From positions 558,001 to 622,000 of the forward strand of contig WGNU01000001.1 in assembly GCA_016124385.1 (NCBI GenBank): DNA of 64,000 nt, given 5' to 3'. The notes under the pieces were generated by a model, which was not told the origin of the DNA, made no database searches, and worked only from the letters and a program-made list of their open reading frames with translations. Shown here one piece after another: positions 48,033 through 56,973 of the stretch. Numbering within the stretch: the first letter of the stretch is position 1; every line of letters starts with the position of its first letter. The position numbers and the translations under genes are program-made. The stretch comes from Alphaproteobacteria bacterium (GTDB lineage: Bacteria; Pseudomonadota; Alphaproteobacteria; Micropepsales; Micropepsaceae).

Positions 48033-49325
48033 CTAGCGCCGGGTGAGCCCGCGCACGCCGGGCGGGGTCTGGCCGAAATTCTGGGTCGGGCGGTTGCCGT
48101 TCGCCGCCGCGGCGTTTCGCAGCACGACAATATCGCCTTCGGAAAGCCCCTCGAGGATTACCGCCTGGCTGCGGCCGCGCAGGCCGACCATGACGGCTTT
48201 CGGGCGCGGCGTGCCGTCGACCAGCACGAGAACGACGCGGCATGTCGCATCGGGCGCGGGCGTCATCGCGGCGCAAAGCGAGGGCCGGGCGGCCACGGTT
48301 TCGCCCGTGGCACGCGCACTGTCCTCGGTGTCCGCGCTCCGCTCGCGTGGGGAGCGCAAGGCGGCGACGGGCACGAGCAGCGCATCCTTCGCCGCGCCTT
48401 CGATGAAGAAGACCTGCGCGGTCATCTCTGGGCGCAGCGCGCCGTCTTCGTTGGGGACGTCCAGCAGCGCTTTATAGAGCACGACGTCGTTGACGATCTC
48501 GGGCTGCGGCAGAACCTGGCGAACGGCGGCGGTCCAGGTGCGCTCGGAGCCGAGCAGGGTGAACGTCGCTTCCTGGCCGGCCTTGATGCGCAGCACGTCG
48601 GCTTCCGACACGTCGGCCTCGACCGTCATCTGCGAGAGATCCGCGATCCGCAGGATCGTCGGCGTCGTCTGGTTGGCGTTGAGCGTCTGCCCCTCGACCG
48701 CCGATTGCGAGACGACCGTCCCGGTGATCGGTGCATAGATCTTCGTGTATTCGAGATTGGCGAGATCGGCGTCGAGCGTGGATTGCTGGCGCTCGATCTG
48801 CGCCTTGAGTTCGGTGAGCCGCCCGGCCGCGATTTTCTGTTCCGCGATCGCGGCCTGGTATTCCGCGATCGAGATCGCATCGGACGAGCGCAGCAGCGTC
48901 GCGCGCGCGGCGTTCGCCTGGGCGAGCTCCACGCTCGCTTCCTGCTGGTCGAGCGCGGCCTCGAGCTCGCGCAATTGCGCGCGGCCCTGATCGACTTTCG
49001 ATTGCGCGATACGCGGATCGATCTCAGCCAGAAGATCGCCGCGCGCCACCTTGTCGCCGACATCGACGAGAAAGCGCTTCAACTGGCCCGAGACCTGCGC
49101 GCCCACGTCCACGTAGTCGGCGGGTTTCACCTTGCCCGAGGCGGCGATGGTGACGGAAAGGTCGCCGCGCTCGACGGTCGCGGTCGAAAGGGCGGGCGCA
49201 TCCGTTCCCCAGATCGGAAAAACGAGGAGGAGCCCGGCGATGATCGCGGCGGCGCCGATGCTCCCGGTAAGGAGGGGCCGTTTCGCCGCTATGGCCTTCA
49301 GGGCCTGAAGAGAGGGTTTTACCAT
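48033..49325 (-). CDS. macA: MacA-type periplasmic adaptor
   Basis: 430 aa from MVKPSLQALKAIAAKRPLL; an upstream ATG at 49373 would add 16 residues. It has one N-terminal membrane anchor, then lipoyl, long alpha-hairpin (about 90-180) and beta-barrel domains (VDVGAQVSGQLKRFLVDVGD, IYAPITGTVVSQSAVEGQTL, NEDGALRPEMTAQVFF). An extra MacA-like membrane-proximal segment follows. It is first in the efflux operon and 6 bases from macB. Confidence 0.92.
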   Translation of the reverse strand: MVKPSLQALKAIAAKRPLLTGSIGAAAIIAGLLLVFPIWGTDAPALSTATVERGDLSVTIAASGKVKPADYVDVGAQVSGQLKRFLVDVGDKVARGDLLAEIDPRIAQSKVDQGRAQLRELEAALDQQEASVELAQANAARATLLRSSDAISIAEYQAAIAEQKIAAGRLTELKAQIERQQSTLDADLANLEYTKIYAPITGTVVSQSAVEGQTLNANQTTPTILRIADLSQMTVEADVSEADVLRIKAGQEATFTLLGSERTWTAAVRQVLPQPEIVNDVVLYKALLDVPNEDGALRPEMTAQVFFIEGAAKDALLVPVAALRSPRERSADTEDSARATGETVAARPSLCAAMTPAPDATCRVVLVLVDGTPRPKAVMVGLRGRSQAVILEGLSEGDIVVLRNAAAANGNRPTQNFGQTPPGVRGLTRR

Positions 49326-49497
49326 GTTTGCTCTCGGGGGAACGCCGGGTCGCGGCGCCTGACCTTCCTTCAACGCAAGCCGCCGTCCATTCCGTCAGGG
49401 GGCAGGGCGCCTCGCGGGAAGGCCACTCTAGTCCTTCTTTATTGCGGGGATTGGCAGGTGAACCGCGCGTGAATTCGCCGCGCGGCGCCGCGCCGCC

Positions 49498-49803
49498 TCA
49501 GCCGCCGTGATCGCCCACGAGCTTGCCGATCGCCTCGAGATAGCGCGCGAAGGCGCGCCGCCCCGCCGCCGTGATCCGCGCGCGGGTCAGCGGCTTGCGG
49601 TCGAGAAAGCGCTTCTCGATCGCGATGTATCCCGCCTCTTCCAGCTTGCGCAGGTGGATCGAGAGATTGCCCTGCGTCGTTTGCAGCACCGCCTTCAACT
49701 CGGTGAAATCGGCGACATCTTCGCTCGCGAGATAAGCCATGATGCCGAGCCTGACCCGGCCGTGAATCACGTCATCGATCTTGCCGATGTCGAAGGCGGC
49801 CAT
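49498..49803 (-). CDS. Winged-helix transcriptional regulator
   Basis: 101 aa starting MAAFDIGKIDDVIHGRVRLG. TELKAVLQTTQGNLSIHLRK is the recognition helix pair and LEEAGYIAIEKRFLDRKPLT the wing; the family is the ArsR/MarR-like 'HTH_34' group. Such proteins are usually encoded beside small membrane proteins, as here. It probably controls this operon through the repeats at 51734-51766. Confidence 0.85.
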   Translation of the reverse strand: MAAFDIGKIDDVIHGRVRLGIMAYLASEDVADFTELKAVLQTTQGNLSIHLRKLEEAGYIAIEKRFLDRKPLTRARITAAGRRAFARYLEAIGKLVGDHGG

Positions 49804-49808
49804 GGGCG

Positions 49809-50426
49809 TCAGAAGGGGCGGGAGGTCTGGCGGATCATCACCCATCCGGGCAGCGCCATGAGCGCGAAGAGCGCGACTGCGAGCACGATCAGGAAATGGA
49901 CGGAGGGGATGATGAGCCCGAGCGCGATCGCGGCCGCGAACCAGCCCGCGGCGACGAGGCCGATCCACGCGCGGCGCCGGATCGCAGCGGCGGCGAACCA
50001 GCCCGCGCCTTGAAGCGCCGCGGCGACCACCGGATAGAGCATCCAGATCACCATGTTCTCCTGGCGCGCCGCGACGATGGCGAAGACGAGCGCGACCGCG
50101 AGCGTCGCAAGCCCAATGCCGATGAAGGCGCCGTTGAGCGCCCGCGCGCCGGTTCCGCTCGCGAGTGCTCCCAGTCCGCGCCAGAAGATCGCGATCATCG
50201 CGGCGATGAAGCCGAGATTGAAGGCGGCGACGAGCCCTAGAAGCACGCTCTGCGGCAGGCTGACCAGTTCCGCCGCGTCGGCCCATTGCACGAGACATTG
50301 CAGGCCATAGAGCGTGCCGGCGGCAAGGAAGATGGCGCCGCCCGTCAATTGCGCCTGGTCCCCCGCCTGGACGACGGACTTTAGGAACGCGAGATCGTCC
50401 TTCGCGGTATGGATGTCGGTGCTCAT
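49809..50426 (-). CDS. Membrane protein, 205 aa
   Basis: Start MSTDIHTAKDDLAFLKSVVQ with AAGGAGG before it. Six transmembrane helices, for example GAIFLAAGTLYGLQCLVQW, VLLGLVAAFNLGFIAAMIAI and VHFLIVLAVALFALMALPGW. It sits 5 bases upstream of the winged-helix gene and 10 bases after the acyltransferase, so all three are one transcript. Function unknown; the partner regulator suggests it responds to membrane or envelope state. Confidence 0.7.
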   Translation of the reverse strand: MSTDIHTAKDDLAFLKSVVQAGDQAQLTGGAIFLAAGTLYGLQCLVQWADAAELVSLPQSVLLGLVAAFNLGFIAAMIAIFWRGLGALASGTGARALNGAFIGIGLATLAVALVFAIVAARQENMVIWMLYPVVAAALQGAGWFAAAAIRRRAWIGLVAAGWFAAAIALGLIIPSVHFLIVLAVALFALMALPGWVMIRQTSRPF

Positions 50427-50436
50427 TGCTTCCTCC

Positions 50437-51681
50437 TTATTCCGCTGCGGCGGGCACGCCCTGGCGCGCGGGACCTCCACCCCGGCGGCGCCCGTTCAAG
50501 ATCGCACCGATCGCACTGTTGCGCACGAAGAGATGGTAGCTGACGAAGGCGATCGTGAAGGTGATCGCAAGGACGAGCGCCACCTCCACCGGCCAGGGCC
50601 AGTCGCGCTGAATGGCAAGGACTTGAAGCGCCATCACGATCGGCAGATGGACGAGATAGACCCAATAGGACGCATCCGCGATGTAGCGGATGGTGCGGCT
50701 GGGCGCGGAGAGAAAGCGCAGCGCGAGGCCCACCAGCCCGAACGTCCAGCACCAGATCGCGAGCGAATAGGCCCCGGCATAGAGGAGCGTCGCCGTGTCG
50801 TACGGGGCGGGTGTGACGATGGGCGCGATCCCGGTCTGGAAGAGGCAGAAGACCGTGAGCGCGATTGCGGCCGCGAGATAGGCCGCCCAACGCGCTTCCC
50901 AATGCCGCAGGAGCGCGGGCTGGCGCTGCAGGATCCAGCCGAAGCCGAACGCTGAAAAATGGACGCTGATCGCGGCGAGATTGGGAACGAGCCCGGTGTC
51001 GGGCGTCGGCACGCCGAACCACATCCGCCAATCCGGCGTGAGCGCGAAGGCGATGCAGGGCGCGATCGCAAGCGCGATGGGGGCCAGATGCCGTGCGACG
51101 AGAAAGCCGACCGAGCGGTCCAGCACACCGTGCCGCAACCCTTCGCCGCGATCGATCGTGACGACCGCGCCGCGCAGCAGCAGCGCCGCGACATAGAAGA
51201 GTACGAGGTCGTAGAGGAACCACAAATGCGTGAGCGGAAACGTCTCGGCCGTCATCGGCGGCGGATCGCCGGGCGGAAGCTCGCCATGGGCGACGATCGC
51301 GCTCCAGATGAAGATCGCGATGATCGAGGGAAAGACGATCGGCCAGGCGATGATCAGCGGAAGGAGAATGCGCTTCGCCCGGTCGCGGAGGAAGCGCGCA
51401 AGGCCGAGGCGATGGAGGCTCATCCGCGCGAAGAAGCCGGCCATCAGGAAGAAGACGACCATCCGGAACATGTGCGAGACGAAGAACGTCACGCCCATCG
51501 CATCGCTCGGCGTGTCCTCGACGAACCAGATCGGCGGTCCCGGCAGATAGGCGACGCTCGCGTGGAAGACGACGCCGAGCAGCAACGCGCCGGCGCGCAC
51601 GGCATCGAGCGCATGGAACCGCTCGCACAGTGGGCCGCGGCTGGTGGCTGCGCTGTCGGGTTGGAGAAGACTCGTCATCAT
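50437..51681 (-). CDS. Acyltransferase family 3 protein (OpgC-like)
   Basis: 414 aa, about ten membrane spans. RFHALDAVRAGALLLGVVFH contains the family's catalytic His in its first helix, and RMVVFFLMAGFFARM, RAKRILLPLIIAWP and SYWVYLVHLPIVMALQVLAI are characteristic. These enzymes transfer acyl or succinyl groups onto periplasmic glucans or other envelope sugars. It is the first gene of the operon, with the promoter-operator region upstream at about 51734. Confidence 0.88.
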   Translation of the reverse strand: MMTSLLQPDSAATSRGPLCERFHALDAVRAGALLLGVVFHASVAYLPGPPIWFVEDTPSDAMGVTFFVSHMFRMVVFFLMAGFFARMSLHRLGLARFLRDRAKRILLPLIIAWPIVFPSIIAIFIWSAIVAHGELPPGDPPPMTAETFPLTHLWFLYDLVLFYVAALLLRGAVVTIDRGEGLRHGVLDRSVGFLVARHLAPIALAIAPCIAFALTPDWRMWFGVPTPDTGLVPNLAAISVHFSAFGFGWILQRQPALLRHWEARWAAYLAAAIALTVFCLFQTGIAPIVTPAPYDTATLLYAGAYSLAIWCWTFGLVGLALRFLSAPSRTIRYIADASYWVYLVHLPIVMALQVLAIQRDWPWPVEVALVLAITFTIAFVSYHLFVRNSAIGAILNGRRRGGGPARQGVPAAAE

Positions 51682-51733
51682 GCCCTCCTTGACACTCGGC
51701 CGGCCACATCCTGATTGAAGATCCTTCTACCTC

Positions 51734-51766
51734 TTGCAGTTTGAAATGTAAACTAGTTTGTGAAAT
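51734..51766. promoter_or_regulatory. AT-rich repeats upstream of the acyltransferase operon
   Basis: AGTTTGAAATG and AGTTTGTGAAATG are near-direct repeats 18 bases apart, with the palindrome AAACTAGTTT between them. In a GC-rich chromosome this stretch is conspicuous and lies 55-85 bases before the operon start. It may be the operator of the winged-helix regulator. No gene was found in 51682-51966. Confidence 0.4.
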
Positions 51767-51966
51767 GAGGGGGGGCCGGGGTGGGCGCGCGACTTTTCAT
51801 CGATGTCAATTCTGCGGTGGGCCGGGCTTTGTCGCTTGCCGAAGCTCCGGCCGTCGCCTCGCCACGCGAGGCGCGAGAGAAGGTCAAGCGGCAAAAAAAG
51901 CCGTGTCACTACCGCAAAGCACACGGGCGCGCTCGATATGAACGCGCTTCGGCGCCCGGCGCCCGG

Positions 51967-53040
51967 CTAGAACGAGAGCACCAGCCCCTCGCGCGGCAGC
52001 GTCTCGCCGGCCGTGAGGCGCGCCCAGGCTTTGAGCAGCTGATCGGTTCCCTTGAGCCGGTGCGCGGTCACGTAGTCGCGCGAATCCGCATAGAAGGCGC
52101 GGATGTCGCGCGCCAGCGCGCCGCCGAAAGCGGGTCCTTCTTCCTTCAGCCGCTCCATCGCGTAGGTCGGAACGAAGAAGAACTCGGGCTGCGGGCCCGG
52201 CAGCGGCGCAGCCGACGCGGCATCGCCAAGCGCGCCCCAATCCGTGATGCCGATGATGACGCTCCGCACGAGCGCCGCGCCGAGTGTGTGATGCACCTCG
52301 GCGGTCAGCGCGCGCCGGCCCAGAAAGTCGATGAAGACCGCCGGTGCTTCGACCTTCAGCGCGCCGACCTCCTCGTAGGGCACGGTGCGCGTATAGAGCC
52401 CCGTGTCCTTGACGTAGGCAAGGTTGCGCGCGGAGGTAAGGCCGATGGTGTCGATGCCGCCCAGCCGGCGCAATTGATGCGCGGTCGCGAGCGCCGTCTT
52501 CGAGGAGGCGCTGGAGAGGATCGCGCTGCGCGGCGCGGGCGTCCCGCGCGTGACGAAATCGGCAGCCCACCAGCCTGTCATGTAGAGCGGGCGGAACAAA
52601 GTTTGCTCCGGTTCGTAGGCCGCATCGTAGATCGGATCGCCAACGACGTTTTGATAGCGATTGTAGAACGGCGCCTTCGCTTGGCGATGCGCCGCGCCGT
52701 CCGTGAAGCCGCCTGCGCTCACTCCCATCGGCTGCACGTCCAGGATCTCGCCCATCGGGTAATAGCCGTAGAAGCGCTGGCCGACCGTCACGCCCGGCGC
52801 GTTCGATTCGACAACCGTCGCGAACCCCCACACGGGCACGCGGCCGAAGCCTTCCGGCGCGGGGAAGAAATCCCAATAGCCGAGTTCACCCTCGCCCATC
52901 GCCGCATAGGTGACGTTGTTCGAGGTGAGCGAGAAGAGATCGAGCTTGAACCGCGCCGCGCCGTCCGCGAGCGCAGGCGGCGTCACGTCCACGACCCGCG
53001 CGTCGCGCAGATTCTTCCGGCTGATATGGATCTCGCGCAT
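51967..53040 (-). CDS. DUF2855 family protein
   Basis: 357 aa. It has an MDR-like shape: FSLTSNNVTYAAMGEGELGY, VPVWGFATVVES, YYPMGEILDVQP, FRPLYMTGWWAADFV, ILSSASSKTALATAHQL. These conserved blocks define DUF2855, a group distantly related to zinc-less medium-chain dehydrogenases. The role is not established. An AAGGAGG ribosome site stands 5 bases before the ATG. It is divergent from the monooxygenase at 53233 and may share its control region. Confidence 0.85.
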   Translation of the reverse strand: MREIHISRKNLRDARVVDVTPPALADGAARFKLDLFSLTSNNVTYAAMGEGELGYWDFFPAPEGFGRVPVWGFATVVESNAPGVTVGQRFYGYYPMGEILDVQPMGVSAGGFTDGAAHRQAKAPFYNRYQNVVGDPIYDAAYEPEQTLFRPLYMTGWWAADFVTRGTPAPRSAILSSASSKTALATAHQLRRLGGIDTIGLTSARNLAYVKDTGLYTRTVPYEEVGALKVEAPAVFIDFLGRRALTAEVHHTLGAALVRSVIIGITDWGALGDAASAAPLPGPQPEFFFVPTYAMERLKEEGPAFGGALARDIRAFYADSRDYVTAHRLKGTDQLLKAWARLTAGETLPREGLVLSF

Positions 53041-53158
53041 GGCACCTCCTTAGGGCGTTCGATGGACAGGCGAGCACGCTAGACGCGATTGGCGGAGCGG
53101 AACAGGGTGCAACCGGCCCCCCAAGCGGCGCGCGGCTGGAAAATCGGGCCGCTGCTAG

Positions 53159-53175
53159 ACTGACAACTTGTCAGT
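53159..53175. promoter_or_regulatory. Perfect 17-bp palindrome in the divergent promoter region
   Basis: ACTGACAACTTGTCAGT, two 8-bp arms around one C. It lies 58 bases before the monooxygenase start and 118 bases before the DUF2855 start. Shape and position suit a TetR- or HxlR-type operator. Confidence 0.55.
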
Positions 53176-53232
53176 TTCGCGAGGCGCCCTATACTCCCCG
53201 CACAACAGGCTTTGATAAGAGCGAGGAGAGCG

Positions 53233-55050
53233 ATGTCGGGAGCGATGGAAGCGGCCAAGCCCGCCTTGGCGTTCAACCCTGCGCAATTGCGCGCGAAATA
53301 CCGCGCCGAGCGTGACAAGCGCCTGCGCGAGGACGGCAACGCGCAATACCGCGAGGTCGTCGGCGAATTTAAGCACTATGTCGATGACCCTTACGTGGAG
53401 CCCGGCTTCACGCGCGCGCCGCTGAACGACGAGGTCGACGTGATCATTATCGGCGGCGGCTTCGGCGGCCTGCTGGCGGGAGCGCGCCTGCGCGAAGCGG
53501 GCGTCAAGGACATCCGCATCATCGAAAAGGGCGGCGATTTCGGCGGCACCTGGTACTGGAATCGCTATCCGGGCGCGGCCTGCGACATCGAAGCGTATGT
53601 CTACCTGCCCTTGCTCGAAGAGACCGGCTACATGCCGAAGCGCAAATTCACGCCGGCGCTTGAAATCCTCGAGCACAGCCGGCGCATCGCGCGGCACTAC
53701 GATCTTTACGACAACGCGTGTCTGCAGACCGAAATCCGCGAGCTGCGCTGGGACGAGGCATCCTCGCGCTGGATCGTCAAGACCAACCGCAACGACGAGA
53801 TGAAGGCCCGCTTCGTCGTCATGTCGAATGGCCCGCTCAATCGCCCGAAGCTGCCGGGCATCGAAGGCATCGGCACGTATAAGGGCCATACCTTCCACAC
53901 CAGCCGGTGGGACTACGCCTACACCGGCGGTAACGCGGAAGGGAATCTTTCGAAGCTCGCCGACAAGCGCGTGGCCGTCATCGGCACCGGTGCGACGGCG
54001 GTGCAGTGCGTGCCGCATCTCGGCGCGGCGGCGAAGGAACTTTTCGTGTTCCAGCGCACGCCGTCATCGATCGACGTGCGCAACGACCGCGAGACCGACC
54101 CCGAATGGGCGAAGTCGCTGGAGCCCGGCTGGCACCAGAAGCGGATGGACAATTTCAACATCCTCACCTCCGGCGGCATCGTCGCGGAAGATCTCGTGAA
54201 GGATGGCTGGACCGAGATCATCCGCAACATCCTCCTCCTCGCGCAGCAGCCTGAGTACAAGGACATGAGCCCGGCCAAGCTCGCCGAGATGGTCGAGATC
54301 GCCGATTTCCAGAAGATGGAAAAGGTGCGCGCGCGCGTCGATCAGGTGGTCAAGGACAAGGCGACCGCTGAATCGCTGAAACCCTGGTACCGCCAGTTCT
54401 GCAAGCGCCCGTGCTTTCACGACGAGTATCTGGAGACGTTCAATCGCCCGAACGTCCATCTCATCGACACGGATGGGAAGGGCGTCGACCGCATCACTGA
54501 AAGGGGCGTTGTTGCGAACGGCGTCGAGTACGAGGTCGATTGCATCATCTTCGCGACCGGGTTTGAAGTCGGCACCGGCTATACCCGCCGCTCGGGCTAC
54601 GATCTCTTTGGTCGCGGCGGTCAGCGCCTCTCCGATGTCTGGCAGGACGGGGTGCGCACGATGCATGGATTGTTCGTACACGGATTTCCAAACGTCTTCG
54701 TGATGGCCGGCCCGCAGGCCGCCTTCACCGCGAACTATCCCCACATGCTGGACGAACACTCCAAGCACATCGCGCATATCGTCGACCGCGCCCTCAGCGA
54801 GCAGATCCGGACGCTGGAGGTAAAGCCCGAGGCGGTGGACGAGTGGGTGAAGACGATCATCGCGAAAGCGCAAATGCGCCTGCGCTTCCTCGAGGAATGC
54901 ACGCCCGGCTACTACAACAACGAGGGCAAGCCGAACGCGCGCAGCGCGCAGGACGGCTTCTATGGCGGCGGCCCGGTCGAATATTTCGGCGTGCTGAAGG
55001 CCTGGCGCGAAAAGGGCGACATGCCGGGCCTTGCATTGAAGAAAGCCTGA
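53233..55050 (+). CDS. Flavoprotein monooxygenase, Baeyer-Villiger type
   Basis: 605 aa from ATG 53233, with GAGGAGA before it. The FAD site is VIIIGGGFGGLLAGARLREA. FGGTWYWNRYPGAACDIEAY is characteristic of the family, the fingerprint FHTSRWDYAY precedes the NADPH site VAVIGTGATAVQCVPHL, and DCIIFATGFEVGTGY follows. Members insert oxygen next to ketones or hydroxylate steroids and other alicyclic substrates. An N-terminal extension of about 75 residues is usual for the steroid/cyclopentadecanone group. Convergent with an HxlR regulator. Confidence 0.9.
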   Translation: MSGAMEAAKPALAFNPAQLRAKYRAERDKRLREDGNAQYREVVGEFKHYVDDPYVEPGFTRAPLNDEVDVIIIGGGFGGLLAGARLREAGVKDIRIIEKGGDFGGTWYWNRYPGAACDIEAYVYLPLLEETGYMPKRKFTPALEILEHSRRIARHYDLYDNACLQTEIRELRWDEASSRWIVKTNRNDEMKARFVVMSNGPLNRPKLPGIEGIGTYKGHTFHTSRWDYAYTGGNAEGNLSKLADKRVAVIGTGATAVQCVPHLGAAAKELFVFQRTPSSIDVRNDRETDPEWAKSLEPGWHQKRMDNFNILTSGGIVAEDLVKDGWTEIIRNILLLAQQPEYKDMSPAKLAEMVEIADFQKMEKVRARVDQVVKDKATAESLKPWYRQFCKRPCFHDEYLETFNRPNVHLIDTDGKGVDRITERGVVANGVEYEVDCIIFATGFEVGTGYTRRSGYDLFGRGGQRLSDVWQDGVRTMHGLFVHGFPNVFVMAGPQAAFTANYPHMLDEHSKHIAHIVDRALSEQIRTLEVKPEAVDEWVKTIIAKAQMRLRFLEECTPGYYNNEGKPNARSAQDGFYGGGPVEYFGVLKAWREKGDMPGLALKKA

Positions 55051-55053
55051 AGT

Positions 55054-55500
55054 CTAGGGGGCGCCCGCGGCGACGGAAACGTCGTGCGGGCGCACCTCTT
55101 CGCCGCACGCCGAACAACGCGCCTCGGCGTGGAAGGCGTGGCCGCAGGGCCGGTGCGTGAGGACGAGGGGCGGCCCCTCCGCTCCCGCAAGTTCCTGATC
55201 GCCGAACCGCAGCAGCGACAGCAGAACGGGATAGAGCGCGCGGCCCTTCTCGGTGAGGCGATATTCCGCGCGGCGTGGCCGGGTTGAATAGACCGCGCGG
55301 CGCAGCACGCCGTGCTTGACGAGATGCTGCAGACGGCGCGCCAGCATGGTGCGCGAGATGCCGAGCCCCGCCTCGAACTCCTCGAACCGGCGCACGCCCA
55401 GAAAACACTCGCGCAGGACGAGCAGCGTCCAGCGATCGCCGATCACCGAAAGCGATCGCGCGATCGAGCAACGCTCGCGCTTGAGCCGCTGCCATTTCAT
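55054..55500 (-). CDS. HxlR-family transcriptional regulator
   Basis: 148 aa from MKWQRLKRERCSIARSLSVI; a longer frame upstream has no support. Winged-helix core: GDRWTLLVLRECFLGVRRFE, ISRTMLARRLQHLVKHGVL, RRAEYRLTEKGRALYPVL. The C-terminus adds a CGH...CSACGEEV pair that may bind a metal. Divergent from the SDR gene and convergent with the monooxygenase, it is the likely local regulator of both. Confidence 0.9.
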   Translation of the reverse strand: MKWQRLKRERCSIARSLSVIGDRWTLLVLRECFLGVRRFEEFEAGLGISRTMLARRLQHLVKHGVLRRAVYSTRPRRAEYRLTEKGRALYPVLLSLLRFGDQELAGAEGPPLVLTHRPCGHAFHAEARCSACGEEVRPHDVSVAAGAP

Positions 55501-55530
55501 CCGTGTATCCGGCCGATGGGCCGGCCCTGA

Positions 55531-55560
55531 TTGACTCGAAACAGAAACGAGAGGTACATA
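55531..55560 (+). promoter_or_regulatory. Sigma70-type promoter for the SDR gene
   Basis: TTGACT and TACATA separated by 18 bases, 42 bases before the SDR start and in the space between it and the divergent HxlR gene. Confidence 0.45.
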
Positions 55561-55601
55561 GTCCAAAAAATAAACGCACAGACGCGATGGAGGCAACCCC
55601 G

Positions 55602-56348
55602 ATGACCGCCACGGACAGCACCGAGCGGGCCTGCCTCGTGATCGGCGCGGGCGATGGCCTCGGCGCCGCGATCGCGCGCGCTTTCGCGCGGGAGGGCCTG
55701 ACGGTCTGCCTCACCCGCCGCCCGCGCCACGTTGCCGAATTGGAGCGGACGGCTAAGGCCATCCGTGCCGTGGGCGGCAAGGCGCATGCCTTCGGCATCG
55801 ACGCGCGTGAGGAAGGCGAGATGATCGCGCTCGTCGATCGCATCGAAGAGGAGATCGCCCCGCTGGACGTGGTCGTCTTCAATATCGGCGCGAATGTGAG
55901 GTTCGAGGTGACCGAGACGACGGCGCGCGTCTATCAGAAGGTTTGGGAGATGGCGGCTTTCGCGGGCTTCGTCACCGGCCGCGAGGCGGCGCGCGTGATG
56001 TTGCCGCGCGGGCGCGGCACGATCCTCTTCACGGGCGCGACGGCGAGCGTGCGGGGACGCGCGGGATTCTCCGCCTTTGCGGGCGCCAAGCACGCTCTGC
56101 GTGCGCTCGCGCAGAGCCTGTCGCGCGAGGTGGGGCCGAAGGGCCTCCACGTCGCGCACATCATCGTCGATGGCGCGATCGAGGGCGATTTCTCGCGTTC
56201 GAACATTCCCGATTTCGATCGCCGCCTCGCGAACGATGAAATTCTCAAGCCCGATGAGATCGCGCGTAATTACGTGTGGCTGCATAGACAAGAACGCTCG
56301 GCCTGGACGCACGAGATGGATCTGCGTCCGTGGGCGGAGCAATGGTGA
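55602..56348 (+). CDS. Short-chain dehydrogenase/reductase-like protein
   Basis: 248 aa from ATG 55602, preceded by GGAGGCAA. Rossmann start VIGAGDGLGAAIARAFAREG; VVFNIGANV in the NNAG position; the Ser of GATASVRGRAG is present. The usual catalytic Tyr of YxxxK is Phe (FSAFAGAKHALRAL), while the Lys is kept. The protein may bind cofactor but have altered or no redox chemistry; whole SDR subgroups with this change exist. It leads into the DsbA-like gene 11 bases later. Confidence 0.85.
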   Translation: MTATDSTERACLVIGAGDGLGAAIARAFAREGLTVCLTRRPRHVAELERTAKAIRAVGGKAHAFGIDAREEGEMIALVDRIEEEIAPLDVVVFNIGANVRFEVTETTARVYQKVWEMAAFAGFVTGREAARVMLPRGRGTILFTGATASVRGRAGFSAFAGAKHALRALAQSLSREVGPKGLHVAHIIVDGAIEGDFSRSNIPDFDRRLANDEILKPDEIARNYVWLHRQERSAWTHEMDLRPWAEQW

Positions 56349-56359
56349 GGAGCGGACAG

Positions 56360-56965
56360 ATGGGTAGAACGGTCGACGTGATCTTCGATTTCGGCAGCCC
56401 CAACGCATACTTTGCGATGGCGGTGCTGCCGGCTATCGCGGCGAGAACGGGGGCGGCGATCAACGTCATCCCCTGCCTTCTGGGCGGCATCTTCAAGGCG
56501 ACGAACAATCAGCCACCGATGCTCGCGTTCGGGGGCGTGAAGGGCAAGCTCGACTACGACATGCTGGAGATCAAGCGCTTCGTCGAGAAGCACAAGCTCG
56601 CGCGCTACAGGTTCAATCCGCATTTCCCGGTGAACACGCTCCTCATCATGCGCGGCTACATCGCCGCGCTGGAGCTGGGCGTGGGCGACAAATACCGCGA
56701 CGTCGTCGTCCGCGCGATGTGGGAGGACGGCGAGAAGATGGACGATCCCGAGGTCGTCGCCCGCGTGTTGAACGCGGCGGGTCTGCCCGCCGAGAAGATC
56801 ATCGCCCTCACGAAAGACGAGGCCATCAAGAAGAAGCTCGCGGAGAACACGCAGGCCGCCGTCGATCGCGGTGCCTTCGGCATCCCGACCTTCTATGTCG
56901 GCAAGGAGATGTTCTTCGGCAAGGACCGCTTGGCCCAAGTCGAGGAAGAACTCGCCAAGGCTTGA
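56360..56965 (+). CDS. 2-hydroxychromene-2-carboxylate isomerase / DsbA-family protein
   Basis: 201 aa from MGRTVDVIFDFGSPNAYFAM. The Ser of FGSPNAYF replaces the redox Cys, as in HCCA isomerases and kappa-class glutathione transferases. LLGGIFKATNN, FPVNTLLIMRGY and GAFGIPTFYVGKEMFFGKDR complete the fold. These proteins use glutathione to isomerise products of aromatic ring cleavage. With the SDR and monooxygenase it suggests a small catabolic group. Confidence 0.85.
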   Translation: MGRTVDVIFDFGSPNAYFAMAVLPAIAARTGAAINVIPCLLGGIFKATNNQPPMLAFGGVKGKLDYDMLEIKRFVEKHKLARYRFNPHFPVNTLLIMRGYIAALELGVGDKYRDVVVRAMWEDGEKMDDPEVVARVLNAAGLPAEKIIALTKDEAIKKKLAENTQAAVDRGAFGIPTFYVGKEMFFGKDRLAQVEEELAKA

Positions 56966-56973
56966 AGGCCCTC

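Noticed and set aside
47421-49472. 683-codon open frame antisense to macAB
   Set aside because: MacA and MacB are clear; the antisense frame is a shadow.
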